DNA of 64,000 bases from Desulfosporosinus metallidurans (GCF_001936615.1 NZ_MLBF01000006.1:62001-126000), one strand, 5' to 3'; counted from the first letter of the stretch, positions 43,501 to 52,449 are shown. Notes: generated by a model from the letters alone, not told the origin. Program-made: numbers and translations.

Positions 43501-44108
43501 TCATGCACCTGCCACATTCCTGCCATAACTTTGCGCTGTTCGTCTAAACCGTGATCTTGGATTTCGAGAAAGAAATTTCCCTTGCCGAAAATCTCAACAT
43601 AGTCGAGGGCACTTTGTACTGCCATCTCTAATTGATCGTGTAAAAGATAGTCTGCAACCTCTCCGGCCAAACAAGCGCTTAGCGCAATGATCCCTTTAGC
43701 GTGATTGCGAAGAATTTCTTTATCTACGCGAGGCTTATAGTAAAAGCCTTCTATATGAGCCATGGAAACCAGCCTGATCAAGTTACGATACCCTTCCTCA
43801 TTTTCGGCTAATAGCACCAAATGATGATTGGTATCATCCTTCCCCGGCGTTCGGTCTGTCCGTTTGCGAGGGGCTACATAGACTTCGCACCCGATGATCG
43901 GTTTAATCCCCTCTTTACGGCAAGCCTTATAGAAGTCGATGACCCCATACATCACCCCATGGTCAGTAATGGCCAAAGACGACATCTTCAACTCTACCGC
44001 TCGCTTGACTAAGTTTTTGATCCGTGCTGCTCCATCGAGTAAGCTAAATTCTGTGTGATTATGGAGGTGAACAAAGCCATAAGGGTTATTATTAGTTTCT
44101 TCAATCAT
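40590..44108 (-). CDS. dnaE: DNA polymerase III alpha subunit (DnaE type)
   Basis: 1172 residues. N-terminal PHP domain (HLHNHTEFSLLDG, ITDHG), the polymerase with catalytic PDIDIDF and GRGSAAASM, helix-hairpin-helix, and an OB domain (about 990-1080, GEIEVLIFPRIY). Replicative or error-prone polymerase as in other Firmicutes that also carry PolC. No proofreading domain. Adjacent ytoI gives the same neighbourhood as in Bacillus. Confidence 0.97.
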   Translation of the reverse strand: MIEETNNNPYGFVHLHNHTEFSLLDGAARIKNLVKRAVELKMSSLAITDHGVMYGVIDFYKACRKEGIKPIIGCEVYVAPRKRTDRTPGKDDTNHHLVLLAENEEGYRNLIRLVSMAHIEGFYYKPRVDKEILRNHAKGIIALSACLAGEVADYLLHDQLEMAVQSALDYVEIFGKGNFFLEIQDHGLDEQRKVMAGMWQVHERTGIPMVATNDVHYVNREDAFVQDALLCIQTGKTLADTARMRFSSQEFFLKSVQDMSLLFGEHPEVLKNTGLIAERCQFDFHFGENLLPVFEIPAGYTLDAYLEKECRETFPRFYPQMTEVERERLEYELGVIFQTGFSGYFLIVADFCRFARENGVAVGPGRGSAAASMVAYLLGITSVEPLRFDLLFERFLNPERISMPDIDIDFDPDGRERVIRYVTEKYGADKVCQIITFGTMGAKAAIRDGGRVLAMPLARVDKVAKAIPSDLGMTLEKALSVSPDLARMVEGDEEIKRLYTLARSLEGMTRHASTHAAGVVISKEALVNYLPLQRTSEDFVMTQFPMKAVEEIGLLKMDFLGLRNLTILQEAVRQIEETKGSKLDLQTLPLDDLQTYTLLASGNSTGIFQLESGGMRAILKDLKPTCFEDIIAVLALYRPGPMEQIPEFIRRKHGSKITYLHPKLEPILKSTYGIIVYQEQVMQIARDLGGYSLGRADLLRRAMGKKKKEIMEEERKNFIEGLQDEDGKWIIPGALRIGLTRRDAEEIFDLMAKFAEYGFNKGHATAYAVISYQTAYLKANYPIEFMAALLSTVMGSSDKISFYIQDAKQSGIHVLPPDVQYSQVGFSIEERVIRFGLGAIRNVGVNVVEKILDARKEGPFKSLYDFCMRVDQKVLNRRVLESLVRSGAFGSFCSRAQAMAVLDQVLDTAQRRQKDRLSGQFSLFDLDEELDEGIILPQLPDFQEREILEMEKEYLGLYLSGHPLSSVLPQLQPFLSSDILTCLESEEERKVALGGLVTGFRQNVTKKGEMMASFVLEDLTGEIEVLIFPRIYAQTRNLGNDQVLVVVGNYIVRDEERKIFAEKITKLVDLKPSGQNNKIAGTTTPKSVSSIVTGRRLFLRFSNEKSDLMPTVLSILERFPGSQPVYFYFEDNQKVIEGKRELWVNDEEELKKELQEAMDQRNVVWKSAKNFA

Positions 44109-44267
44109 TATAAGGCTTCACCTTCCTCCCCATGGTCCATAAGAAAACTAGATATCATGAGACTTTCATAAATTGTTCGGAATAGGCGTTTGGTCTCAAT
44201 ATAATAATTGTAACGTTAAATTGACGGATTGTCTAACCCTATTGGCCTAATGCGAGTGTCGGGGGGC

Positions 44268-44311
44268 CTAAAAACAAAAAGAGCCCTAAACCGGTTTGCA
44301 CGGTCAGGGCT
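44268..44311 (-). terminator. Rho-independent terminator of ytoI
   Basis: AGCCCTGACCG/CGGTTTAGGGCT type stem (44282-44311), then CTTTTTGTTTTT on the minus strand, 45 bases after the stop. Confidence 0.85.
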
Positions 44312-44356
44312 TCCATTCTTCCTATTCCTGCTTCAAAACATTTACACATTGAATGA

Positions 44357-45679
44357 TTAACTAGTCGTTTCACTGACTAATTTCTTATCCCCAATCCTAG
44401 CCGTCATCAGGCCTTTTGCAACTATGGCATCATTAACCGTGACTTCTACTTCAATATTGCAATGTTTTTTAGCAACTAATAACAGCTTAGCCGTGACTTT
44501 GATTTCTGTTCCCACTGCAATCGGTTGCAGTTGATACAAGGTGAAATTTTCCGTGATTGCATCGAGCCGATACTTCTTGCGCAACCCGATGTAACCCGCC
44601 ATGTTCATCACGGTTACGAGAACCCCACAACTTGCGGAACCATAATCATTAACCATGGAATTGGTAATTTCTCCTTCGATGGTCAGATGCTCAGCATCAT
44701 CGACATATCGGAATCCGCTTAAGACCAGATTGTCCACAGTTTCACCAAATTGAGGTTGCTTTTGGACCTGTTGGTAAGCTTCTATGACATCTTGCAGGCT
44801 AACAATACCAATCAGTTTGCCCTGGTCAGCCACGACCGCGATTTCCCATCCTTCCCAAACCATGATTCGAGAAATATGGGTCACTGGATCATCTCGTCCC
44901 ACCAAAAATGGTTTTGTATTCATCACGTCTTTAATCCGCGTTGTAGCTTCTTCTCCGGAGACATCTACAGCAGTGACGATTCCCACAAGCGTCATGTCAG
45001 GCTCAACGACAGGGAAACGGCTGTGACCCGTATTATGCGAAAGCTCGCGCCAGTCTCCAACCGTGGCATCCGTAGTTAAATAGTTTACATCTTTAACCAT
45101 AATATCTTCAACTAAAATTAGTTCCTTTTCAATTAAGCGATCATATAAAGCCCGGTTAATCATCGTCGTGACCGCAAAAGTATCATAGGGAGATTGTATA
45201 ATTACCAGTTGTTCTTTTCTAGCTAAGTCCACGACCTCTTCATCTGGTTCCAGTCCTCCTGTGATCAACAATGACGCATTCTGCTGCAAAGCAACAATCT
45301 GGACGTCACGACGGTTTCCAACAATACACAACGCTCCATCTTCCAAGTAGCGTTCCATGGCATCTACTTCCATCGCCGCGATAATAAATTTGTTTGGCGA
45401 GCGATCGAGATACTCGAAACCACAGATAACAACCCCTTCGGCAATCTGAGAAACTTCACGCAACGTCAAATCCTCAATTTGTCGCTCTTTGACCCCTTCA
45501 ATTCGAATGGTTCCGACCTTAGGAATCGAACGTACAAATCCTTTGCCCTCTGCCTCTTTAATAGCCCGATAAGCAGTCCCTTCACTGACATCCAACTCTT
45601 TGGCAATAAACCGCACGGAAACCTTACTGCCAATGGCCAGATCTTCAATAAATGTTAAAATTTGTTGGTGCTTTGTCAA
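44357..45679 (-). CDS. ytoI: HTH-DRTGG-CBS-hotdog protein (YtoI-like)
   Basis: 440 residues. Order: winged-helix (1-60, SEGTAYRAIKEAEGKG), DRTGG domain (about 80-180, ITGGLEPDEEVVDLA), a CBS pair (about 195-310, DVTAVDVSGE-type cores) and a C-terminal hotdog thioesterase-like domain (325-435). This is the layout of Bacillus YtoI, a regulator-like protein of unknown ligand; CBS and DRTGG domains suggest nucleotide sensing. TTG start. Next to dnaE, as in Bacillus. Confidence 0.9.
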   Translation of the reverse strand: MTKHQQILTFIEDLAIGSKVSVRFIAKELDVSEGTAYRAIKEAEGKGFVRSIPKVGTIRIEGVKERQIEDLTLREVSQIAEGVVICGFEYLDRSPNKFIIAAMEVDAMERYLEDGALCIVGNRRDVQIVALQQNASLLITGGLEPDEEVVDLARKEQLVIIQSPYDTFAVTTMINRALYDRLIEKELILVEDIMVKDVNYLTTDATVGDWRELSHNTGHSRFPVVEPDMTLVGIVTAVDVSGEEATTRIKDVMNTKPFLVGRDDPVTHISRIMVWEGWEIAVVADQGKLIGIVSLQDVIEAYQQVQKQPQFGETVDNLVLSGFRYVDDAEHLTIEGEITNSMVNDYGSASCGVLVTVMNMAGYIGLRKKYRLDAITENFTLYQLQPIAVGTEIKVTAKLLLVAKKHCNIEVEVTVNDAIVAKGLMTARIGDKKLVSETTS

Positions 45680-45762
45680 CTAAAAACTCTCCCCACATAA
45701 TACTATACGATCAATAATTATATCACAAAATTCTTGATCAAACTATGCCTAAGGCAGGTCTT

Positions 45763-45942
45763 TTAACCATCTTTTCGTCTCCTCTGGGTCATAAGTCCTC
45801 CGATTCTGCCGGCATCTTTGGCACTCAAGGAATGCCACCCGTCACTATGGATCTGTTCAAGCAAACCCAATTCGGCCGCAATCTCCATTTTTAACGGTTC
45901 TAACGGATCTATTCTCTTTACTTTTGGTTTTGACTGTTTCAC
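45763..45942 (-). CDS. Small acid-soluble spore protein, alpha/beta type
   Basis: 59 residues from GTG 45942 (GGAGG seven bases upstream). KMEIAAELGLLEQI contains a site like the germination-protease cleavage sequence (E-I-A-x-E), and LSAKDAGRIGGLMTQRRRK is the DNA-binding C-terminal motif of the SASP family (xxAxxAGxIGGxM). These proteins coat and protect spore DNA. Starts one base after the stop of the Cys-rich gene, so the two are coupled. Confidence 0.9.
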   Translation of the reverse strand: MKQSKPKVKRIDPLEPLKMEIAAELGLLEQIHSDGWHSLSAKDAGRIGGLMTQRRRKDG

Positions 45943-45943
45943 T

Positions 45944-46087
45944 TTAGATCCTCCCCCTACTCATGATATTAAAATCTTCTTCATAATGTGGACAGTTCGG
46001 TCCCCGGTCTCCTATCAGATGTTCCAAACGACAGTGCCCTTCAACCGCATAAAGACAACGGATAGAACATAATTTTCTGGTCAACAA
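45944..46087 (-). CDS. Small Cys-rich protein coupled to SASP
   Basis: About 47 residues. TTG at 46087 has AAAGGAG six bases upstream; the ATG at 46093 abuts that site and a longer frame to 46150 has none. CSIRCLYAVEGHC and GPNCPHYEEDF provide four cysteines and two histidines in a small zinc-binding arrangement. No family name known to me. The overlap with the spore gene hints at a role late in sporulation; that is inference. Confidence 0.65.
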   Translation of the reverse strand: MLTRKLCSIRCLYAVEGHCRLEHLIGDRGPNCPHYEEDFNIMSRGRI

Positions 46088-46125
46088 CCTCATCTCCTTT
46101 CTACGACAAGTTTTACCGTTTTTAC

Positions 46126-46160
46126 ATAAAAATATCCCGCTTGAAATCAAGCGGGATATT
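46126..46160 (-). terminator. Rho-independent terminator of the UPF0173 gene
   Basis: Perfect 12-bp stem (46131-46142 with 46149-46160), then TTTTTATG on the minus strand. Confidence 0.88.
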
Positions 46161-46177
46161 CAATCTCTAATTTGTTT

Positions 46178-46876
46178 TTAAATTACTAGCGTTTCACCGG
46201 GATTCAGAACCTTGCCTTGACTTTCCGGAGCCCTGCGTTGGAGGAGGTGCAGGAACTCTCCTACATCCTGAGCAATGAGTGGAAACGTATTATAGTGCAT
46301 CGGAATGACCACTTTAGGCCGTAGTAATTGAGAAGCATGGACAGCTTCATCAATCCCCATGACATAATTGTCACCGATCGGAAGCATGGCAACTTCTATG
46401 GGATGCCGAAGACCGATAAGTTCCATATCGCCGAACAGTCCTGTATCCCCTGCATGATAAAGCCATTTCCCTTCAATTTGAAGCAAAAATCCACAGGGCG
46501 GACCGCCATAGATCATGTTCCCTCCATCGGGGCTCGCGATCCCCGATCCATGCAAAGCAAGAGTCAGTTTAACCCACCCAAAAGGAAATTGGTGCTTTCC
46601 TCCGATATGCATGGCGTGCGTCTCTGCCCCTTGACTTCGACAATAAGCGGCCAACTCGGCCACAGCAATAATAGGAGCTCCAGTACGTCTTGACAAATAA
46701 ATAGCATCCCCCAAATGGTCGTTATGACCATGAGTCACCAAAATCGCATCAAGTTGAGTGAAATCGTCGGGTTTAGTCGTTGTACTCGGGTTATCTGTCA
46801 AAAAAGGATCAATAAGGATTCTTCCTGCTTTCCCTTCAATTTCAAAGCAAGCATGTCCGTGGAAATGGATGTGCAT
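46178..46876 (-). CDS. UPF0173 metal-dependent hydrolase (beta-lactamase fold)
   Basis: 232 residues. HGHACFEIE at the start, the metal motif THGHNDHLGD near residue 50, HAGDTGLFGD near 145 and PMHYNTFP near 205. Same family as Bacillus YtkL, which also sits close to the dnaE/ytoI region. Substrate not known. Confidence 0.92.
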   Translation of the reverse strand: MHIHFHGHACFEIEGKAGRILIDPFLTDNPSTTTKPDDFTQLDAILVTHGHNDHLGDAIYLSRRTGAPIIAVAELAAYCRSQGAETHAMHIGGKHQFPFGWVKLTLALHGSGIASPDGGNMIYGGPPCGFLLQIEGKWLYHAGDTGLFGDMELIGLRHPIEVAMLPIGDNYVMGIDEAVHASQLLRPKVVIPMHYNTFPLIAQDVGEFLHLLQRRAPESQGKVLNPGETLVI

Positions 46877-46906
46877 TCTTAACCCTCCTACTTAATTTTT
46901 AAGTGT

Positions 46907-47857
46907 TTAAACATATGTTTGAAGCATTTCCCAGAATCGAGGATAACTAAGATTCATTTCCCATAAAGCAACACCCTGTATATCCTTCTGAGAGGCGAGA
47001 TCCAGCTTGTCTCTCAAGCTACGGGGATCTTCAAAATACACAGTGTGGCGAACTCCCATCTCCTCATAACGGAAAAACATACTATGTTGAGTCGCATCCC
47101 ATCGTAACGGGGCACCGTGACGTCGTGCCAACTCAATGGCCCTTGTATAGCCAATGACTTTGGCTCCCCCTCGCTCTGTCCAATCATACCCGTAAAGCGG
47201 GATTCCCATATAGATCTTATGAGGGGGAATAGTAGCCAAACCGTAATTTAAAATATCGTTAACCCAAGGTATGGAGGCAACAGAACCCGGGGCACTTCCT
47301 GGCCAATGTTCCTCATACGTCATAAGAATCACCCCATCGACAGCCTGCCCAATCAGCTTGTAATCAAAGGCACCCTTCCACGGATCCAACGGATCGTTGC
47401 GATCCTTTGCCGGAACATCAATTGTAACCAGAAACTTCGCCTGTTGAAATAGAGCAGACCACGTTTGAATAAGCTGACTAAAAAGGGGTCTATCCAATGG
47501 AGCGGCTTTCTCTAAATCAAAATTGACTCCATCACATTGGTACTCAACCAAGAGATTCCTTATGTTTTGCCAAACGAGGTTCGAAAAATTACGATCTCGA
47601 ACCAAACGTCCTATTAATAGAGTAGAAAACTGTCCTCGCAACGTTAGATTACTAACTGTCAAAAATACTTTGGCACCCAGGGCATGAGCTTCATTAATAA
47701 GCGATCGACTCGGACGCCCATAGAGAGCTCCATTGTTCTGAATAGAAATCTGAAAAAGCGCCAATTGACTAATGATAGTTCCATAGCGTTTGAGATAAGG
47801 ATAGCCCTTAGCCTCTTGATTTAAACCATTATAAAAGGCAAACACCTTTAATGGCAT
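46907..47857 (-). CDS. GH18-family glycosidase (spore cortex YaaH/SleL-like, no LysM)
   Basis: 316 residues. The GH18 catalytic motif DGVNFDLE (near residue 115) and VILMTYEEHWPGSAPG, GIPLYGYDW, GVALWEMNLSYPRFW match the SleL/YaaH branch that degrades spore cortex peptidoglycan. LysM repeats found in many relatives are absent, and there is no signal peptide. May act inside the spore. Confidence 0.9.
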   Translation of the reverse strand: MPLKVFAFYNGLNQEAKGYPYLKRYGTIISQLALFQISIQNNGALYGRPSRSLINEAHALGAKVFLTVSNLTLRGQFSTLLIGRLVRDRNFSNLVWQNIRNLLVEYQCDGVNFDLEKAAPLDRPLFSQLIQTWSALFQQAKFLVTIDVPAKDRNDPLDPWKGAFDYKLIGQAVDGVILMTYEEHWPGSAPGSVASIPWVNDILNYGLATIPPHKIYMGIPLYGYDWTERGGAKVIGYTRAIELARRHGAPLRWDATQHSMFFRYEEMGVRHTVYFEDPRSLRDKLDLASQKDIQGVALWEMNLSYPRFWEMLQTYV

Positions 47858-47953
47858 ACTTATACCCCCTTTCCGTCCATCATATGCATGGAGAGAATAA
47901 GAAGTGTAAGCATAAAAGCGGGCCTTTGAAAGGAAACTTCTTAGAAAAAGAAG

Positions 47954-49021
47954 TTATTTCGAATGACGTCGACCAAAAACGGCCAGCTTAGCCGTTTGGC
48001 GCATAAGAATGATGATAAGCAAAGAAAAAACGACCAAGAGTACTGCAAAGGCCCAAATCCATTGCCCCATGGCTCCGAGCACGGCGGCCACGCCAAAGCA
48101 AGCACTAATTCCGTACATTGAAAGTACAGCCTGTCGTTGGGTCAAGCCTGCATCTAGTAAACGATGGTGCAAATGTCCTCGGTCAGCCGTGGCGATAGAC
48201 TGCCCGCGTAACTTACGCCGAATAATGGCAAAGGTTAGGTCCGTAACCGGCATACCCAAAACAAGAAGAGGAAAAACCAATCCCAGAATCGTTGCTGTTT
48301 TGAGTAGCCCCATGATGGAGATTCCCCCAATAATGTACCCAAGGAACATACTCCCCGAATCCCCCATAAAGACACGTGCCGGGGGGAAATTGAAAAAGAG
48401 GAATCCAAGGAGCGAACCTGCCAAAGCTAAAGTGAGGTGGGCAGCTGGAACTTGATCAATTCGGTTTGCAGACCAAAATAATAATAGTGCCACTATAAAA
48501 CAAATCCCAGCTGCAAGACCATCCAACCCATCGGAAACATTAACGGTGTTAACCAATCCAACGACCCAAAAAATCATTAAAATAATACCGACGGCACTTA
48601 ACCCGAGATCCCCAAAAATAACGGGATGATCGACGAATGGCAGGGAAATAAAATCCATAGAAAAATCAAAAAAGAAAAGTAGTGATGCCGCCGCAATTTG
48701 ACAAAAAAGCTTAACTAAAGGGCGGATTTCACAAATATCATCCCATATGCCCACCGCCAAAATAACAGTGCTTCCAATAAATAGCCCCCAAATGGATTTA
48801 TCCCACTCTTGCATGACTAAGGCTGCTATCCAGAAGGCAGCATAGATCGCCAAGCCGCCCAGTCGAGGGATCGGGCGATTATGGACATGCCGCCCACCCG
48901 GATAGGCAATCGCCCCCCATTGGCCTGCCAGTTTCATGGAAATCGGCGTAGCTAGCACTGCAATCACCAAGGCCATGACAAACGTTAACGCAAAGGTCAT
49001 GATTGTTTCACCACTCTCCAC
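47954..49021 (-). CDS. tagO: Undecaprenyl-phosphate GlcNAc-1-phosphate transferase (TagO/WecA type)
   Basis: 355 residues with about eleven helices. DICEIRPLVKL-type loop, NTVNVSDGLDGLAAG and ARVFMGDSGSMFLGY carry the MraY/WecA catalytic Asp residues; DRGHLHHRLLDAG is the HIHH-like loop. Starts wall polymer or polysaccharide synthesis. Start is either GTG 49021 or ATG 49000; neither has a clean ribosome site. Confidence 0.93.
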   Translation of the reverse strand: MESGETIMTFALTFVMALVIAVLATPISMKLAGQWGAIAYPGGRHVHNRPIPRLGGLAIYAAFWIAALVMQEWDKSIWGLFIGSTVILAVGIWDDICEIRPLVKLFCQIAAASLLFFFDFSMDFISLPFVDHPVIFGDLGLSAVGIILMIFWVVGLVNTVNVSDGLDGLAAGICFIVALLLFWSANRIDQVPAAHLTLALAGSLLGFLFFNFPPARVFMGDSGSMFLGYIIGGISIMGLLKTATILGLVFPLLVLGMPVTDLTFAIIRRKLRGQSIATADRGHLHHRLLDAGLTQRQAVLSMYGISACFGVAAVLGAMGQWIWAFAVLLVVFSLLIIILMRQTAKLAVFGRRHSK

Positions 49022-49027
49022 ACCTTT

Positions 49028-49498
49028 CTAGACAAGCCCCGGGAAACCCCATTGTCGTAATGCTTCGTAAACTACAACTGCTACAGAATTCGATAAATTT
49101 AAGGAACGAGCTTCAGTGCGCATTGGCAAACGAAGAGTTGTGTCTGGATATCGTGCCAAAATTTCTGGTGCTAATCCTTTTGTTTCCTTACCGAAAAGCA
49201 GATATCCTCCCTGCTCATAGTTGATGTCAGTATGAGTTCGTCCACCTTTTGTGGTCGCTAAATAACGCGGACCCACTGGGTTCTTTTCCTCAAATTCAGC
49301 GAAGTTTTCATAGATAGAAATATCAAGAAGGTTCCAGTAGTCCAAGCCCGCTCGTTTAAGTTGCTTGTCATCAATACTAAACCCTAATGGCTTTACCAAA
49401 TGAAGTGATGCTCCAGTTACAGCACAAAGCCGAGCCACATTCCCTGTATTTGGTGGGATTTCCGGCTCAACCATAACAATATTCAGGTGCTTGTTCAA
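49028..49498 (-). CDS. trmL: tRNA (cytidine/uridine-34-2'-O)-methyltransferase
   Basis: 156 residues, SPOUT fold: EPEIPPNTGNVARLC at the start, LLFGKETKGL and RSLNLSNSVAVVVYEALRQ in the C-terminal knot. TrmL methylates the wobble base of tRNA-Leu isoacceptors; a tRNA-Leu with anticodon CAA is in this window. Confidence 0.95.
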   Translation of the reverse strand: MNKHLNIVMVEPEIPPNTGNVARLCAVTGASLHLVKPLGFSIDDKQLKRAGLDYWNLLDISIYENFAEFEEKNPVGPRYLATTKGGRTHTDINYEQGGYLLFGKETKGLAPEILARYPDTTLRLPMRTEARSLNLSNSVAVVVYEALRQWGFPGLV

Positions 49499-49514
49499 GA
49501 CTTAAATTCCCCTT

Positions 49515-49730
49515 TCAATGACACGCCGCACAGTTTCCACGACACCCCGACGAACAATTTCCACCCCCGGTCCCTCCTGACACTCCGAGACTTGAAAACC
49601 CAGAGATCTGCTTCATGAGGCCCTCGTGCCCACACTCAAGACACTTCAGGAAATCACCATTTTCCCCCATCTGACACAATTCCGTTGTTTGAACGCCACA
49701 ACTTGGACACCCGAATTCGTACATAGGCAA
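49515..49730 (-). CDS. FmdB-family zinc-ribbon protein
   Basis: About 71 residues. The TTG at 49730 gives MPMYEFGCPSCG, the family-typical MPxYEFxC start, with AGGAGG ten bases upstream; longer frames lack a site. CPSC and CLEC pairs form the ribbon. The Gly-rich tail ends in four more cysteines (CSSGCRGNCAAC), an unusual cluster. Confidence 0.85.
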   Translation of the reverse strand: MPMYEFGCPSCGVQTTELCQMGENGDFLKCLECGHEGLMKQISGFSSLGVSGGTGGGNCSSGCRGNCAACH

Positions 49731-49952
49731 TTTGATGATACCTCCTAGGACATGAAGTTTCATTTCTATTGCACTATTATAACCTGAAATTGGGCTAAAC
49801 CCAAACTATAATATCGAAGCAAGTCAGTTTTCCACATCTCGCAGAGTGCTTATCCTGTTCTAACAGATATTCTGTATACTTTCACCAAAACCACTAGATG
49901 TTCCCTCTCGTTTTTGGTAAAGTTAATACCAACTTCAAAGGAGGAATGTACC

Positions 49953-51872
49953 ATGGGGCAAAGCCTGACTCAGAAAATACTTGCATCACACCTAGTCTCT
50001 GGTGACTTGGAACAAGGAAACGAAATCGCACTTCGGATCGATCAAACGTTAACCCAGGACGCCACAGGAACTATGGCTTATTTACAATTTGAAGCCATGA
50101 ATCTTTCTAGAGTTCAAACCGAGTGTTCGGTAAGTTATATAGATCATAACACCCTACAGACTGGATTTGAAAATGCAGATGACCACGCCTTTCTGCAAAG
50201 CGCAGCCGCCCGGTTTGGGGCGTATTTTTCACGACCGGGAAACGGAATTTGTCACCAGGTCCATCTTGAACGCTTCGCTAAGCCCGGAAAAACGTTACTT
50301 GGATCCGACAGTCATACCCCCACTGCTGGTGGAATGGGAATGCTTGCTATGGGTGCCGGGGGGCTTGATGTTGCCGTGGCAATGGGTGGAGGACCTTTTT
50401 ATCTTCCCAACCCCAAAGTCCTTCGTGTCTGGCTGAACGGACAGCTTTCTGAATGGGTTTCAGCCAAAGATATCATTTTGGAAATTCTTCGTACTCTCAC
50501 TGTCAAAGGGGGCGTCGGTAAAATCATCGAATACGCCGGGCCAGGCGTGAAAACCCTTACTGTCCCAGAGCGCTCCACCATTACCAATATGGGAGCAGAA
50601 TTAGGGGCATCTTCTTCTATATTTCCCAGCGACGAACAGACCCTCCGTTTTCTAGAAGCACAAGGAAGAGCAGAGGACTGGGTTCCTCTCTCTGCCGACA
50701 AAGATGCCTCCTATGATGAAGAACTTAGAATCGATCTTTCCCAGCTTGTCCCACTGGTCGCCCAACCCCATAGTCCAGACAACGTAGTCCCCGTGAGTGA
50801 TCTTGCGACCACGCCCGTGCAACAGGTTGCTATTGGAAGTTGTACGAACTCCTCGTACCAAGACCTAATGCGAGTGAGTCAGATTCTTAAAGGTAAACAC
50901 GTTCATCCCAGCGTCAGCTTAGTCATTTCACCTGGATCCCGCCAAGTTTTAACCATGCTTGCCGACAATGGAGCCTTGACAAATCTTCTAGACAGCGGCG
51001 CACGACTGCTTGAATCCACATGTGGCCCATGTATTGGAATGGGACAATCGCCCGTTTCTAAAGCTGTCTCTGTTCGAACTTTTAACCGAAATTTTAAGGG
51101 CCGTAGCGGGACGCAAGATGCATCTGTATTTCTTGCCAGCCCTGAAGTTGCGTCAGCTTGTGCTTTGACAGGCTATATAACAGACCCCAGAACCTTGGGA
51201 ACCTCATCCAACGTGGATTATCCACAGCAATTCCGCATCGACGATAGCATGATTTTACCACCCGGTGATCCTGATACCCCAATTCAGCGCGGTCCGAACA
51301 TTCAGCCACTTCCTCTGGCCCCTGCGCTAGACAACACCCTTGACTTGCCCATTATCTTAAAGCTTGGGGATAATGTGACGACAGACGATATCATGCCTGC
51401 AGGGTCTAAGATTCTTCCTCTTCGTTCGAATATCCCGGCTATTTCTGAGTATACCTTTCACAAGATCGACCCTCAGTTTGCTGCCAAAGCAAAAGACTTA
51501 AAACAAAGCGTTATTGTTGCAGGGCATAATTATGGTCAGGGCTCAAGTCGTGAACACGCTGCCCTTGCCCCTATGTACTTGGGGCTACGCGTAGTTCTAG
51601 CTCAGAGTTTTGCCCGTATCCACCGTGCTAACCTGATTAACTTTGGCATTCTTCCACTCACCTTTGTCAACGAAGAAGACCTTACCCGTTTTGAGTCAGG
51701 GATGATTCTACACCTCTCAGGCCTACATCAGGCCATTCAAACTCCTGGTCCCTTTGCCCTTACCACTGACAACGACGCGAACCCAATTTTGGTCAGACAT
51801 GATCTCACCGAACGCCAAGCCAAAATCCTTCTCGCCGGTGGACTTCTTAATTCAACAAAAGCGGCATATTAA
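49953..51872 (+). CDS. Aconitate hydratase
   Basis: 639 residues from ATG 49953 (AAAGGAGG eight bases upstream). LLGSDSHTPTAGGMGMLAMG, IGSCTNSSYQDL and STCGPCIGMGQSP supply the [4Fe-4S] cysteines; the C-terminal swivel has GHNYGQGSSREHAA and a SFARIHRANL loop. It is the shorter bacterial/mitochondrial-like aconitase. A 6+6 inverted repeat TTGGTA/TACCAA (49914-49932) lies between promoter and ribosome site. Confidence 0.94.
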   Translation: MGQSLTQKILASHLVSGDLEQGNEIALRIDQTLTQDATGTMAYLQFEAMNLSRVQTECSVSYIDHNTLQTGFENADDHAFLQSAAARFGAYFSRPGNGICHQVHLERFAKPGKTLLGSDSHTPTAGGMGMLAMGAGGLDVAVAMGGGPFYLPNPKVLRVWLNGQLSEWVSAKDIILEILRTLTVKGGVGKIIEYAGPGVKTLTVPERSTITNMGAELGASSSIFPSDEQTLRFLEAQGRAEDWVPLSADKDASYDEELRIDLSQLVPLVAQPHSPDNVVPVSDLATTPVQQVAIGSCTNSSYQDLMRVSQILKGKHVHPSVSLVISPGSRQVLTMLADNGALTNLLDSGARLLESTCGPCIGMGQSPVSKAVSVRTFNRNFKGRSGTQDASVFLASPEVASACALTGYITDPRTLGTSSNVDYPQQFRIDDSMILPPGDPDTPIQRGPNIQPLPLAPALDNTLDLPIILKLGDNVTTDDIMPAGSKILPLRSNIPAISEYTFHKIDPQFAAKAKDLKQSVIVAGHNYGQGSSREHAALAPMYLGLRVVLAQSFARIHRANLINFGILPLTFVNEEDLTRFESGMILHLSGLHQAIQTPGPFALTTDNDANPILVRHDLTERQAKILLAGGLLNSTKAAY

Positions 51873-51951
51873 TGTTTATTTCCATAGCTTATTCTGTTAT
51901 ATAGAAGCAAAGCATGTTATGATATTTATAGCTTTAAAAGAGGTGTATATT

Positions 51952-52449
51952 ATGCTTACTACAGAGGATCACAAACTACTCAAACTTATCGAGGAAAATT
52001 GCCGCTTAACCCCTGAAGAACTTTCTATTCAAACCGGATTGACGCCTGAATACATCACCAAGAGGATCAAAGAGTGGGAAGAAGAAAGGGTTATAGTGGA
52101 TTATCGCCCACTGATCAACTGGGCCCGAACTGGAGACGAAAAGGTTTCTGCCCTCATTGAAGTAAGAGTCTTACCTCAACGGGGTTTCGGGTTTGACAAG
52201 ATTGCCAAACGACTGCAAAAATTTCCAGAGATAAAGTCGTTGTTGCTCATGTCTGGAGGGTATGACCTAGCCTTGCTCATCGAAGGAAAAACTATGCAAG
52301 AAGTCGCACTTTTTGTCGCCGAAAAACTGGCTCCTCTTGAACATGTTCAGAGTACAGCCACTCATTTTGTACTTCGCCGCTATAAGCAAGACGGGGTCGA
52401 GCTTATGGGAGAGGAAGAGACCATTCAACGTCTCGTGGTTTCCCCATGA
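51952..52449 (+). CDS. Lrp/AsnC-family regulator (AlaR-like)
   Basis: 165 residues. N-terminal HTH (LTPEELSIQTGLTPEYITKR) and C-terminal RAM domain (SLLLMSGGYDLALLIEG). ATG has AAAGAGGTG upstream. Overlaps the aminotransferase start by four bases. In Bacillus an Lrp protein AlaR is likewise paired with the alanine aminotransferase AlaT, so alanine control is likely. Confidence 0.92.
   Translation: MLTTEDHKLLKLIEENCRLTPEELSIQTGLTPEYITKRIKEWEEERVIVDYRPLINWARTGDEKVSALIEVRVLPQRGFGFDKIAKRLQKFPEIKSLLLMSGGYDLALLIEGKTMQEVALFVAEKLAPLEHVQSTATHFVLRRYKQDGVELMGEEETIQRLVVSP

Noticed and set aside
46328..46693. 121-codon plus-strand frame
   Set aside because: Fully antisense to the UPF0173 hydrolase; no start signal.
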